From a bacterium (GTDB lineage Bacteria; Patescibacteriota; Minisyncoccia; Phycocordibacterales; 2-02-FULL-43-11): 7,354 nt of DNA. Below, piece after piece: positions 1 to 5,964 of the stretch. The stretch's first letter is position 1; every line of letters begins with the position of its first letter. The stretch lies in contig JAKAHN010000029.1 in NCBI GenBank assembly GCA_021814895.1, positions 1 to 7,354 of the forward strand. The letters run 5' to 3'. Under the pieces are notes generated by a model. The model worked only from the letters and a program-made list of their open reading frames with translations, ran no database searches and was not told the DNA's origin. The translations under genes were made by a program, and so were the position numbers.

Positions 1-898
1 GGCGGAAGTCAATCGTAACGATTTTTATCCTATAAAGTTTATTGCTGCCATTGATTTTGATGACATTTCTTCTCTTGATTTGAATAAAGACCTTATTGAA
101 AGGATTTATTCTGATAGCGTTTCAATTATCGCCATTGATACAAATAATGAAAAGGTTAAACCGCTTTTACCACATCTTTATAACTTGGTCTTTTCGAATA
201 TTCGGTTTATTAATTTGCATAAGCTGTATGAAGAAATATTCAAAAGAGTGCCTCTTTCTCTTGTTAAATATAGTTGGTTTTTGGAAAATATTTCCAATAG
301 AAATAAACCAGTTTTTGATGTCGTAAAAAGAATAATGGACATAGCAGTATCTTTTATGGTTGGTACATTATCTTTTGTGTTGTATCCATTTGTTATATTA
401 TCGATCAAACTGGACGATAAAGGGCCAATTTTTAGTATTCAGGAACGAGTGGGGAAAAACAACCAAATAATAAAATTATATAAATTTAGAACAATGACAA
501 CGGCTAATGACGGGGCGAGGTGGGAAAAAGACAATGAAAATAAAATCACGAAAGTTGGCGCTATTCTTAGAAAGACCAGGATTGATGAACTTCCACAATT
601 GTGGAATGTGTTTGTCGGAAATATATCTTTAATCGGACCAAGACCGGAATTTCCCGAACCAGTTAAACATTATGAAAAACAGGTGCCTTATTACAATATC
701 CGTCATCTCGTTAAGCCTGGTCTTTCCGGTTGGGCCCAGATCCATCACGATAGGCATCCTCATCATGAAGTTGATACAGTGGAAACAAAAAACAAATTAT
801 CTTACGACCTTTATTACATAAATAACAGAAGTTTTTTGATTGATTTGGAGATTGCTTTAAAAACGATTAGAATACTTTTAACGTTTAAAGGGAAGTAG
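1..898 (+). CDS. Polyprenyl-phosphate sugar-1-phosphate transferase (WbaP/WcaJ type), 5' partial
   Basis: The enzyme transfers a sugar phosphate from a nucleotide sugar to undecaprenyl phosphate at the inner membrane, the first step of exopolysaccharide or O-antigen assembly. The reading frame is open from position 2 to the window edge, so the gene starts upstream; a TTG at 80 is only an internal leucine. The first roughly 100 residues resemble the C-terminal part of the soluble CoA-binding-like N-terminal domain. A hydrophobic segment, IMDIAVSFMVGTLSFVLYPF, lies at about 332-391. The catalytic domain follows: QERVGK, KFRTM (about 482-496), RIDELPQLWNV with the Asp-Glu pair at 584-589, GPRPEFPEP and KPGLSGWAQI. 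The C-terminus (DLEIALKTIRILL) is typical for the family. The donor sugar cannot be read from sequence. The family is clear; the missing 5' part is the main uncertainty. Confidence 0.93.
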   Translation, partial: AEVNRNDFYPIKFIAAIDFDDISSLDLNKDLIERIYSDSVSIIAIDTNNEKVKPLLPHLYNLVFSNIRFINLHKLYEEIFKRVPLSLVKYSWFLENISNRNKPVFDVVKRIMDIAVSFMVGTLSFVLYPFVILSIKLDDKGPIFSIQERVGKNNQIIKLYKFRTMTTANDGARWEKDNENKITKVGAILRKTRIDELPQLWNVFVGNISLIGPRPEFPEPVKHYEKQVPYYNIRHLVKPGLSGWAQIHHDRHPHHEVDTVETKNKLSYDLYYINNRSFLIDLEIALKTIRILLTFKGK

Positions 899-920
899 AA
901 AGAAATGAAAAATGTAAATC

Positions 921-1013
921 TCAAAATGAAAAATGACAGTTCAAAATGTCAAAATTAAGACCTAGAACAAATTTTTTTATTTTAAAATTTTACATTGTCA
1001 TTTTACATTTTGA
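921..1013. repeat. AT-rich imperfect inverted repeat between sugar transferase and epimerase
   Basis: TCAAAATGAAAAATGACA at 921-938 is complementary to 996-1013 with one mismatch in 18. Weaker complementarity continues inward (AAAATGTCAAAATT against AATTTTACATT) and outward. A transcript could fold into a long AT-rich stem. It has no GC-rich core, so it is a weak candidate terminator or a decayed intergenic repeat. A possible promoter for the next gene overlaps its right arm: TTTACA at 1002-1007 and TTAAAT at 1024-1029, 16 nt apart. Confidence 0.55.
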
Positions 1014-1051
1014 TTTTTTAATTTTAAATTAAAGTTAGACCACTTATTAAA

Positions 1052-1981
1052 ATGAGTAAAGCAAACGTTAAAAAAAGTAATTATAAGGATATTAAGATTG
1101 TCGTAACTGGCGGGGCGGGGTTTATCGGCAGTAATATTGTTGACGCACTAATTAAAAATAAATACGAAGTGCACGTTATTGACAATCTTTCAAATGGCAA
1201 AAAGGAAAATATCAATCCAAAAGCAATTTTTCATAATGTGGATATTTGTGATTTGAAAAAAATCAAACCAATTTTCAAAGGGGCGAAATATGTTTTTCAC
1301 GAAGCCGCCCTGCCTCGCGTTCAATTTTCTATTGAGCATCCGATAGAAGCGCACGATGCCAACATAAACGGAACATTGAATGTTTTGTTATCGGCCAAAG
1401 ATGCCGGAGTAAAAAGAGTAATATATGCGGCTTCCAGTTCGGCTTACGGCGATCAGTCGAAGCTCCCGCTTATTGAAACAATGTCGGCCAATCCTAAAAG
1501 CCCTTACGGACTTCAGAAATATGTCGGCGAATTGTATTGCAAATTATTTAGCCAAGTTTACGGACTTGAGACAGTTTCCCTGCGTTATTTTAATGTTTAC
1601 GGACCACGAAACAGTAGTGAGGGAGCTTACGCTCTTGTCATTGCTAAGTTCTTCAAACTCTTAAAAGAGGGTAAACCTTTGACGATAACCGGCGATGGCA
1701 CTCAAACACGTGATTATACCTCTGTCCACGATATTGTTAGGGCAAATTTATTAGCGATGACATCAAAAAAAGTAGGGAGGGGCGAAGTGCTCAATATCGG
1801 CGCTGGCAGAAATTTTTCAGTCAATCAAGTGGCAAAACTTATCAGTGGGAAGATTGTTCATATTGCGCCTCGACTTGAACCACACGATACGCTTGCCAGT
1901 CACGCTCTCGCTAAAAAACTTTTAGGCTGGACGCCGGAGGTTAAATTGGAGGAGGGGATTGAAGAGTTGAAAAGTTTATAA
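1052..1981 (+). CDS. NAD-dependent nucleotide-sugar epimerase (GalE / UDP-GlcNAc 4-epimerase-like)
   Basis: This is an extended short-chain dehydrogenase of 309 aa, the usual length for UDP-glucose or UDP-N-acetylglucosamine 4-epimerases. Visible motifs are the Rossmann NAD site GGAGFIGS (Gly20, Gly23, Gly26), the early acid of IDN at 43-45, HEAALPRVQFS (83-93), the catalytic serine region ASSSAYG (127-133), the catalytic YxxxK as Tyr152 and Lys156, RYFNVYGPR (178-186), and the substrate-side TRDYTSVHDIVRAN (219-232). These families interconvert UDP-sugars at C4 through a 4-keto intermediate. The HEAALPRVQFS and INGTLNVL stretches look closer to the UDP-GlcNAc (WbpP) branch, but specificity is uncertain; a dehydratase or reductase is less likely. 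It shares strand and presumably pathway with the upstream transferase. ATG at 1052 is the only reasonable start; there is no clear SD sequence. Confidence 0.9.
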   Translation: MSKANVKKSNYKDIKIVVTGGAGFIGSNIVDALIKNKYEVHVIDNLSNGKKENINPKAIFHNVDICDLKKIKPIFKGAKYVFHEAALPRVQFSIEHPIEAHDANINGTLNVLLSAKDAGVKRVIYAASSSAYGDQSKLPLIETMSANPKSPYGLQKYVGELYCKLFSQVYGLETVSLRYFNVYGPRNSSEGAYALVIAKFFKLLKEGKPLTITGDGTQTRDYTSVHDIVRANLLAMTSKKVGRGEVLNIGAGRNFSVNQVAKLISGKIVHIAPRLEPHDTLASHALAKKLLGWTPEVKLEEGIEELKSL

Positions 1982-2011
1982 GTCGATAAGTTTAAAAAAG
2001 AATTAAGAATT

Positions 2012-2593
2012 ATGGGACAGGAACAGCCAAATTTTAATATGCCTGAGAAATCTGATTCAAAAAATGAGAAAGAAATTGAAATTGAATTAGCTGACCCGAA
2101 AGATAGTAAAGAAATATATGAAGTGAAGAAAACTTCATGGTTGGCCACGTACTCAGCTCCTGAATACGGGCTAACCAAAGAGGACGTTCAACAGAAGGAT
2201 TTTTTTAATAAAGTTGAAAAATTACAAGGTCGTTTAGAACGAGGTGAAGCACAAAGTTGGGTTGTCAAATCAGAAGAAAAAATTGTGGGTTTTTGTACAG
2301 GAGTAAAAGGTGAAGAATTCAATATTCTCCACGCCTTCCATATTTTACCAGAATTTCAAGGTAGAGGTATCGGGAAGCAGTTAATTGAAAAGGTTTTAGA
2401 GTGGTTAGGTGACGAAAAACCAATAATTGTTGATGTTGCTGAGCAAAATGAGAGGGCAATACACATATATGAAAAATATGGATTCGTACAGAATAAAGAT
2501 TCCCCCAAACCAATTATGGAGACTTTCCCAAACGGTAAGCAGATTGTGAATTATCAAATGATCAGGCCAGGAAGGTTAGAAATGCTGGAATGA
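2012..2593 (+). CDS. GNAT family N-acetyltransferase
   Basis: The 193-aa protein carries a GNAT fold. Motif A, HAFHILPEFQGRGIGKQLIE, spans about residues 107-126, with the acetyl-CoA pyrophosphate loop Q116-G-R-G-I-G121. Motif B is NERAIHIYEKYGF (146-158). The family transfers acetyl from acetyl-CoA to an amine; here the substrate is unknown. About 20 N-terminal residues are polar and precede the domain, which starts near EIELADPKDS; Met10 (at 2039) is an alternative start. The gene begins 30 bp after the epimerase on the same strand, so co-transcription is plausible, but no functional link is evident. No SD is visible. Its TGA stop (2591-2593) lies inside the first copy of a 17-bp tandem repeat, so the adjoining repeat cluster may have altered the gene's 3' end. 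Confidence 0.88.
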   Translation: MGQEQPNFNMPEKSDSKNEKEIEIELADPKDSKEIYEVKKTSWLATYSAPEYGLTKEDVQQKDFFNKVEKLQGRLERGEAQSWVVKSEEKIVGFCTGVKGEEFNILHAFHILPEFQGRGIGKQLIEKVLEWLGDEKPIIVDVAEQNERAIHIYEKYGFVQNKDSPKPIMETFPNGKQIVNYQMIRPGRLEMLE

Positions 2594-2619
2594 CAAGGTT
2601 CGTGGAATGACAAGGTTCG
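2586..2619 (+). repeat. 17-bp perfect tandem duplication ending in a REP half-site
   Basis: TGGAATGACAAGGTTCG occurs twice back to back, at 2586-2602 and 2603-2619. The second copy runs into the full palindrome at 2610-2626. The first therefore carries only the left half of the repeat (ACAAGGTTCG) and contains the acetyltransferase stop codon. It looks like a slippage or transposition footprint. Confidence 0.85.
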
Positions 2620-2656
2620 ACCTTGTTAATAATTAATAACAAGGTCGAACCTTGTC
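2609..2656. repeat. REP inverted pair, right-hand flank of the transposase 3' end
   Basis: GACAAGGTTCGACCTTGTTA at 2609-2628 is the exact reverse complement of 2637-2656, with 8 bp between. Each arm holds the 17-bp near-palindrome ACAAGGTTCGACCTTGT (2610-2626) or its complement (2639-2655), so each arm can also fold alone. It lies between the convergent acetyltransferase and transposase genes and could block read-through, but no T-tract follows. The transposase stop codon begins one base beyond it. Confidence 0.92.
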
Positions 2657-3313
2657 CTAAACATTTTTGTAATTGAGCCATTCTTTGATTGTATCTTCAA
2701 AATCTTTTTTGTTTTCAAAATATTCCGGCAAAGATTTTATTTCCACGATTTTTGTTTCGGGTCTTTTCTCACCAAGGAAATCCAAATAACTGGAGTATTT
2801 GTATTTTTTTAGGAATTTTTCCGCATTTTTAAGATTTTTTATTCCGTTCTCTTTCCATCGGGGTTCAATTAATTTAATTGGATTTAGGTGGATGTAAGAA
2901 ACTAAATATCTGAGATAGTTGTCGTTTCCCGCTATAGATATTTTATATTTTCCTTGAAACAGAGCGCCTGTCCTTTCATTTTTTTGATTGAAATACATAG
3001 TGTAGGCAGTTTGCAATTTTTGCATAAATTTACTTATGCCACCGTCACTTTTTTCGTGGAGCAACAAATGAAAATGATTCGGCATTAGACAGTAAGCACA
3101 AATATTCACTAAGGTTTCTTCTCTCTCATTATTCAATAATTCCAACAAGGTCGAACCTTGTCGTTTTAAGTCGGCAGGGTAAGTGTTGTTGCAAAGGAAA
3201 AGGGAAGCAACGAATCGTGAGTAGTCTTTTTCAGATAGAAAAATTTTTCTTTTTTCTGTTCCTCGATTGTATATGTGGTAATAACAACCAGGCGCTAAAG
3301 GTTTTTTGTTCAT
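2657..3313 (-). CDS. REP-associated tyrosine transposase (RAYT, Y1/IS200-like)
   Basis: The 218-aa protein belongs to the single-strand-cutting HUH transposases (Transposase IS200-like, TnpA_REP group) that act on REP palindromes. It opens with the characteristic LAPGCYYHIYNRG (6-18), has the metal-binding HUH motif CLMPNHFHLLL with His80 and His82, then YTMYFNQKN, GALFQGKYK (116-124) and YLVSYIHLNPIK. Tyr140 in the last is the best candidate nucleophile, about 60 residues after HUH as in relatives. Residues 51-57 (RQGSTLL) are encoded by a copy of its own REP. I chose ATG at 3313: the longer frame from TTG at 3349 would add 12 residues read from the REP itself, and a promoter-like pair ends 7 nt before 3313. 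The gene appears intact. Positions count from Met at 3313. Confidence 0.9.
   Translation of the reverse strand: MNKKPLAPGCYYHIYNRGTEKRKIFLSEKDYSRFVASLFLCNNTYPADLKRQGSTLLELLNNEREETLVNICAYCLMPNHFHLLLHEKSDGGISKFMQKLQTAYTMYFNQKNERTGALFQGKYKISIAGNDNYLRYLVSYIHLNPIKLIEPRWKENGIKNLKNAEKFLKKYKYSSYLDFLGEKRPETKIVEIKSLPEYFENKKDFEDTIKEWLNYKNV
3145..3161. repeat. REP copy inside the transposase coding sequence
   Basis: ACAAGGTCGAACCTTGT here is identical to the copies at 2639-2655 and 3346-3362. On the transposase strand it reads in frame as part of R-Q-G-S-T-L-L and falls in a variable stretch before the HUH motif, so it does not break the gene. Confidence 0.93.
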
Positions 3314-3320
3314 AGGTAAT

Positions 3321-3349
3321 ATTTTACAAGGTTCGACATTGTATAACAA
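3321..3349 (-). promoter_or_regulatory. Promoter for the RAYT gene, built from REP sequence
   Basis: On the minus strand TTGTTA (3349-3344), a 17-nt spacer and TAAAAT (3326-3321) are followed by 7 nt and the ATG at 3313. Transcription would begin at or next to the start codon, giving a leaderless message; no SD is present. The spacer is mostly REP, so folding of the repeat could control it. Confidence 0.5.
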
Positions 3350-3366
3350 GGTCGAACCTTGTAAAA
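3322..3366. repeat. REP inverted pair upstream of transposase and secD
   Basis: The arms at 3322-3342 and 3346-3366 are complementary over 21 bp with one mismatch (ACATTGT instead of ACCTTGT in the left copy) and only 3 bp between, predicting a very stable hairpin or cruciform. Each arm contains the 17-bp REP plus a TTTT/AAAA extension. The left arm contains the -10 and spacer of the likely transposase promoter, and the right arm abuts the -35 of the secD promoter. Confidence 0.92.
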
Positions 3367-3395
3367 CTTGTATTGTTGAGATTGTTGAGTATAAT
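3367..3395 (+). promoter_or_regulatory. Promoter for secD, leaderless arrangement
   Basis: CTTGTA (3367-3372), a 17-nt spacer and a perfect TATAAT (3390-3395) are followed by 7 nt and the secD ATG at 3403, so the transcript probably starts at the ATG. The -35 is weak. The spacer is a tandem 9-bp repeat (ATTGTTGAG twice, 3372-3389). No SD precedes the gene. Confidence 0.6.
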
Positions 3396-3402
3396 CTCGT
3401 AT

Positions 3403-4764
3403 ATGTTTAAAAGGAGAGTAGCCGCATTGTTTCTATTGGCAGTCGCCGTGGCGATTGGCTATTTTGTTTGGACGACCGAAAAACCGGTTGTTACTCCAGG
3501 CGCAACCGCTACTTCCACTCCTGCTATCTCTCAATCAAAATGGGCTTTCAGGCTTGGTTTGGATTTAAACGGTGGTAGTCATTTGGTTTATCAGGCTGAT
3601 ACTTCAAAAGTCTCCGCTTCAGAAATTAGCGACGCTATGACAGCTCTTCGCGATGTTATTGAAAGGAGAGTGAACGCTTTTGGCGTTTCCGAGCCCATTG
3701 TTCAGGTGCAATCAGGCGGAGTTTTCGGTTCAAATAATAGCAATCGCCTTATCGTTGAATTGCCTGGCGTTACGGATATAAATCAAGCAATCGCGATGAT
3801 AGGTAAAACACCTCTTTTGGAATTTCGTTTAGTTCACGAATTTCCGGGTTTGTCTCAAGAAGAAATTCAGAAAAAACCGATTGATGAGGTCTTTGTGCCG
3901 ACCGGTCTTAACGGTCAATATTTAACTCATGCTACTATAAATTTTGATCAAACGACCGGTGAGCACAAAGTAGAGTTAACTTTTAACAGCGAAGGAACAA
4001 AATTATTCGCTAAGATAACCAAAGACAATGTCGGTAAAATTTTAGCGATTTTTCTAGACGGTCAGCCGATTTCCACCCCGGTTATTCGACAAGAAATTCC
4101 AAGTGGCACGGCTGAAATCAGCGGAAACTTTACAATCGACGACGCTAAAATTTTGGTTCGTAATTTGAATTACGGCGCTCTGCCGATGCCGATCTCTCTC
4201 TTATCCACAGAAACAGTCGGCGCTTCGTTGGGAAGCACAGCGACAAAAGCCGGGGTTCACTCAGGTATCTGGGCGTATATTATAATCGCCATTTTCTTAA
4301 TCATTTGGTATCGTTTACCGGGTTTGTTGGCGGTAATAGCTCTTGCGATATATGTTGCTCTTAACCTGGCCATTTTCAAATTAATTCCTGTGACTCTGAC
4401 GTCTGCCGGCATCGCTGGTTTTATTTTATCAATCGGTATGGCCGTTGACGCCAACGTTCTTATTTTTGAAAGAATGAAAGAAGAATTGCGTCGAGGTAGA
4501 ACTTTGGAAGACGCCATGAAAGAAGGATTTGCTCGCGCCTGGCTTTCAATTCGCGACAGCAATCTTTCCAGTATTATTACCGCTGTTATTTTATATTTCT
4601 TTGCCACTTCAAGTATTGTCAAAGGTTTTGCTCTCGTCTTCTTTATTGGTGTTATTACCAGCATGTTCACGGCGATTACCGCTTCAAGAACGCTTCTTCT
4701 TGCGATGCGTCTAAAAGACAGCAAATTATCAAAATTTTTATTCAGTTGCGGATTCAGAAAGTAA
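3403..4764 (+). CDS. secD: Protein translocase subunit SecD
   Basis: SecD works with SecF at the membrane, using the proton or sodium gradient to help pull exported proteins out of the SecYEG channel. The 453-aa protein shows one N-terminal membrane segment (about 6-25), the P1 signature LGLDLNGG (51-58), the periplasmic domain with ALRDVIERRVNAFGVSEPIVQVQ (81-103), and five C-terminal membrane segments from about 285. These include SAGIAGFILSIGMAVDANVL, followed by IFERMKEELRRG, and DSNLSSIITAVILYF (385-399). It is short compared with the about 615-aa E. coli protein but normal for compact SecD. I chose ATG at 3403 over an in-frame TTG at 3373, because the extra ten codons overlap the promoter and the protein then opens with a proper MFKRR signal-anchor. 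secF follows directly, so the two are probably one operon. Confidence 0.96.
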   Translation: MFKRRVAALFLLAVAVAIGYFVWTTEKPVVTPGATATSTPAISQSKWAFRLGLDLNGGSHLVYQADTSKVSASEISDAMTALRDVIERRVNAFGVSEPIVQVQSGGVFGSNNSNRLIVELPGVTDINQAIAMIGKTPLLEFRLVHEFPGLSQEEIQKKPIDEVFVPTGLNGQYLTHATINFDQTTGEHKVELTFNSEGTKLFAKITKDNVGKILAIFLDGQPISTPVIRQEIPSGTAEISGNFTIDDAKILVRNLNYGALPMPISLLSTETVGASLGSTATKAGVHSGIWAYIIIAIFLIIWYRLPGLLAVIALAIYVALNLAIFKLIPVTLTSAGIAGFILSIGMAVDANVLIFERMKEELRRGRTLEDAMKEGFARAWLSIRDSNLSSIITAVILYFFATSSIVKGFALVFFIGVITSMFTAITASRTLLLAMRLKDSKLSKFLFSCGFRK

Positions 4765-4787
4765 AATAATCATAAAATATAAATCAT

Positions 4788-5699
4788 ATGTTTGTAGTAA
4801 AATACAGAAAAATATTCTATTTTATTTCAGGAACGCTTATTCTAATATCTATTTCAGCAATTTTGTTTTGGGGATTAAATCTTGGCGTTGATTTCAAAGG
4901 TGGCACCCTTCTGGAATTTAATTATCCTTCTGGCAGACCGAGTTTGGACGCTGTAAACACAGCGCTCAGGCCTTTGAATATTACTGGTCTTTCTGTCCGC
5001 CCTGCCGGGACAAATGGTTTTATATTGCATTCTAAACCCTTGGATGAAGCAACCCACCAAGCGACAATAAAAGCGCTGGAAATTGACGGTCAAGTGGTGC
5101 AGGAAACTCAATTCAGTTCTGTCGGTCCGGTTTTGGGCAAAGAAGCGGCCTTGAAATCTTTATGGGCGATTTTCTTCGTTCTAATAGCAATTATTCTTTT
5201 TGTCGCTTACGCTTTTCGTAAAGTTTCCGCTCCCGTTTCTTCTTGGAAATACGGAGTTATTGCGGTTGTCGCTTTGTTGCACGATGTAATGATTCCGACT
5301 GGCATATTTGCCATCCTTGGCCATATAAAAGGATTTGAAGTCGATACTTTGTTTGTCACGGCCATTTTAGTTGTTCTCGGTTTTTCGGTTCACGACACAA
5401 TTGTTGTTTTTGACCGAGTTCGGGAAAATTTGAAATTGGAATACGGTCATAAAGGAAGCGATTTTGAAGGAATAGTGGGGAAGAGTATCAGTCAAACTTT
5501 TGTTCGCTCAATCAATACTTCTATGACCACTCTCCTGGCGCTTATTGTTTTATATTTCCTCGGTCCGACCACAACTCAACCTTTTGCCCTTGTTTTGATT
5601 ATCGGTATTATTGCCGGAACTTACTCATCTATATTTATAGCGAGTCCGCTTTTAGTTACTATTGAAAAGTGGCAAAGAAATAGAATGTTGAAAAAGTAA
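4788..5699 (+). CDS. secF: Protein translocase subunit SecF
   Basis: SecF is the partner of SecD in the Sec export motor. The 303-aa protein has an N-terminal membrane segment (about 8-29), the signature LGVDFKGGTLLEF (32-44), a short periplasmic domain with PVLGKEA (114-120), and a five-helix C-terminal bundle. The bundle contains VALLHDVMIPTGIFA (161-175), LGFSVHDTIVVFDRVREN (197-214) and RSINTSMTTLLALIVLYFLG (240-259). Most SecF proteins have NDT where this has His202-Asp-Thr; the conserved aspartate is kept, so I see no loss of function. The start lies 23 bp after secD with no SD; an AT-rich TATAAA at 4778-4783 is too close to ATG to be judged. No terminator follows, only the next promoter two bases after the stop. 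Confidence 0.96.
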   Translation: MFVVKYRKIFYFISGTLILISISAILFWGLNLGVDFKGGTLLEFNYPSGRPSLDAVNTALRPLNITGLSVRPAGTNGFILHSKPLDEATHQATIKALEIDGQVVQETQFSSVGPVLGKEAALKSLWAIFFVLIAIILFVAYAFRKVSAPVSSWKYGVIAVVALLHDVMIPTGIFAILGHIKGFEVDTLFVTAILVVLGFSVHDTIVVFDRVRENLKLEYGHKGSDFEGIVGKSISQTFVRSINTSMTTLLALIVLYFLGPTTTQPFALVLIIGIIAGTYSSIFIASPLLVTIEKWQRNRMLKK

Positions 5700-5700
5700 T

Positions 5701-5729
5701 TTGACTAATTTTTATATTGGGAATAATAT
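5701..5729 (+). promoter_or_regulatory. Sigma70-type promoter of unit 1, leaderless arrangement
   Basis: TTGACT (5701-5706), a spacer of exactly 17 nt and TAATAT (5724-5729) match five of six bases at each box. Six bases later comes the ATG at 5736, placing the predicted start of transcription on that codon. It starts just after the secF stop, giving downstream genes their own transcription. Confidence 0.72.
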
Positions 5730-5735
5730 ATTTTT

Positions 5736-5849
5736 ATGCGTTTAACAGGTAAAACATTGGGGCTACTTCTAGGACTAACTCTGCGAAAAGGTGGAGACCT
5801 TGCCCTTGCTTGTTTTGAACCGAAAGACCCCAATCCAGAAGTAAAATAA
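5736..5849 (+). CDS. Putative 37-aa leaderless micro-ORF (possible leader peptide) or structured RNA
   Basis: ATG to TAA gives 37 residues starting MRLTGKTLGLLLGLTLRKGG and ending PNPEVK. I do not recognise it. A near-consensus promoter ends exactly one leaderless spacing before the ATG, which is the main reason to list it. Its middle, RKGGDLALACFEP, resembles RKGGDFAKIASFRP in the 65-aa ORF downstream. The stop is 33 nt before a hairpin with a T-tract, the position of a leader peptide in an attenuator; the second unit has the same plan. The same DNA also holds strong internal complementarities (5756-5762 with 5828-5834, and 5764-5773 with 5835-5843). A non-coding RNA of about 170 nt ending at the T-tract near 5915 is thus a real alternative. 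Coding status is unproven. Confidence 0.4.
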   Translation: MRLTGKTLGLLLGLTLRKGGDLALACFEPKDPNPEVK

Positions 5850-5871
5850 CTAAGTATCAAAATAACAAAAA

Positions 5872-5964
5872 CAATCAAAGGCCAGCTCTCCACCCAGGGA
5901 GTTGGTTTTTGTTTTCGGCGCGGTGCTGAAGGCAAAAATTAAATTGGGAAGAAAGAGTTCTTTT
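5872..5964 (+). promoter_or_regulatory. Structured 5' leader, copy 1 (candidate cis-regulatory RNA)
   Basis: Hairpin 1 is CCAGCTC (5882-5888) with GAGTTGG (5899-5905), followed by TTTTTGTTTT (5906-5915), so it resembles an intrinsic terminator. Hairpin 2 is CGGC (5916-5919) with GCTG (5925-5928) and loop GCGGT. Next come GGCAAAAATTAA, a purine-rich GGGAAGAAAGAG and AGTTCTTTT before ATG at 5965. All elements recur in order at 6397-6488. An alternative pairing of CTCT (5886-5889) and CCCA (5893-5896) with AGAG (5954-5957) and TGGG (5945-5948) would mask the ribosome-binding region. The ligand or signal is unknown. Confidence 0.6.

Larger units (their letters stand above)
2609..3366 (-). mobile_element. 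Putative RAYT unit: REP transposase with flanking inverted REP pairs
   Basis: The unit consists of the transposase gene with an inverted pair of 17-bp palindromes on each side (2609-2656 and 3322-3366) and one more copy inside the gene. This matches the established layout of RAYT genes, which sit next to REP/REPIN repeats and are thought to spread them. The outer limits are inferred from the repeats; no target-site duplication can be shown. RAYTs are usually single-copy and vertically kept, so the unit may not be independently mobile. Confidence 0.45.

Noticed and set aside
2610..2626. GGTTCGACC inside the REP resembles a tRNA T-arm, suggesting tRNA fragments
   Set aside because: No acceptor stem, anticodon arm or CCA context surrounds any of the copies, and the sequence is explained by the 17-bp palindrome.
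3313..3349. Longer transposase start at TTG 3349
   Set aside because: The added 12 residues are translated REP sequence, and family members start close to the LxPGxYYHI motif.
2609..3366. CRISPR array from the repeated 17-mers
   Set aside because: Spacing is irregular, copies alternate in orientation, and a transposase gene lies between them.
5736..5915. 6S, SRP, tmRNA or a known riboswitch in the unit 1 leader
   Set aside because: I found no SRP GGAAGGAAGCA tetraloop region, no tmRNA ends and no riboswitch core that I can recall; the structure matches none of these by eye.
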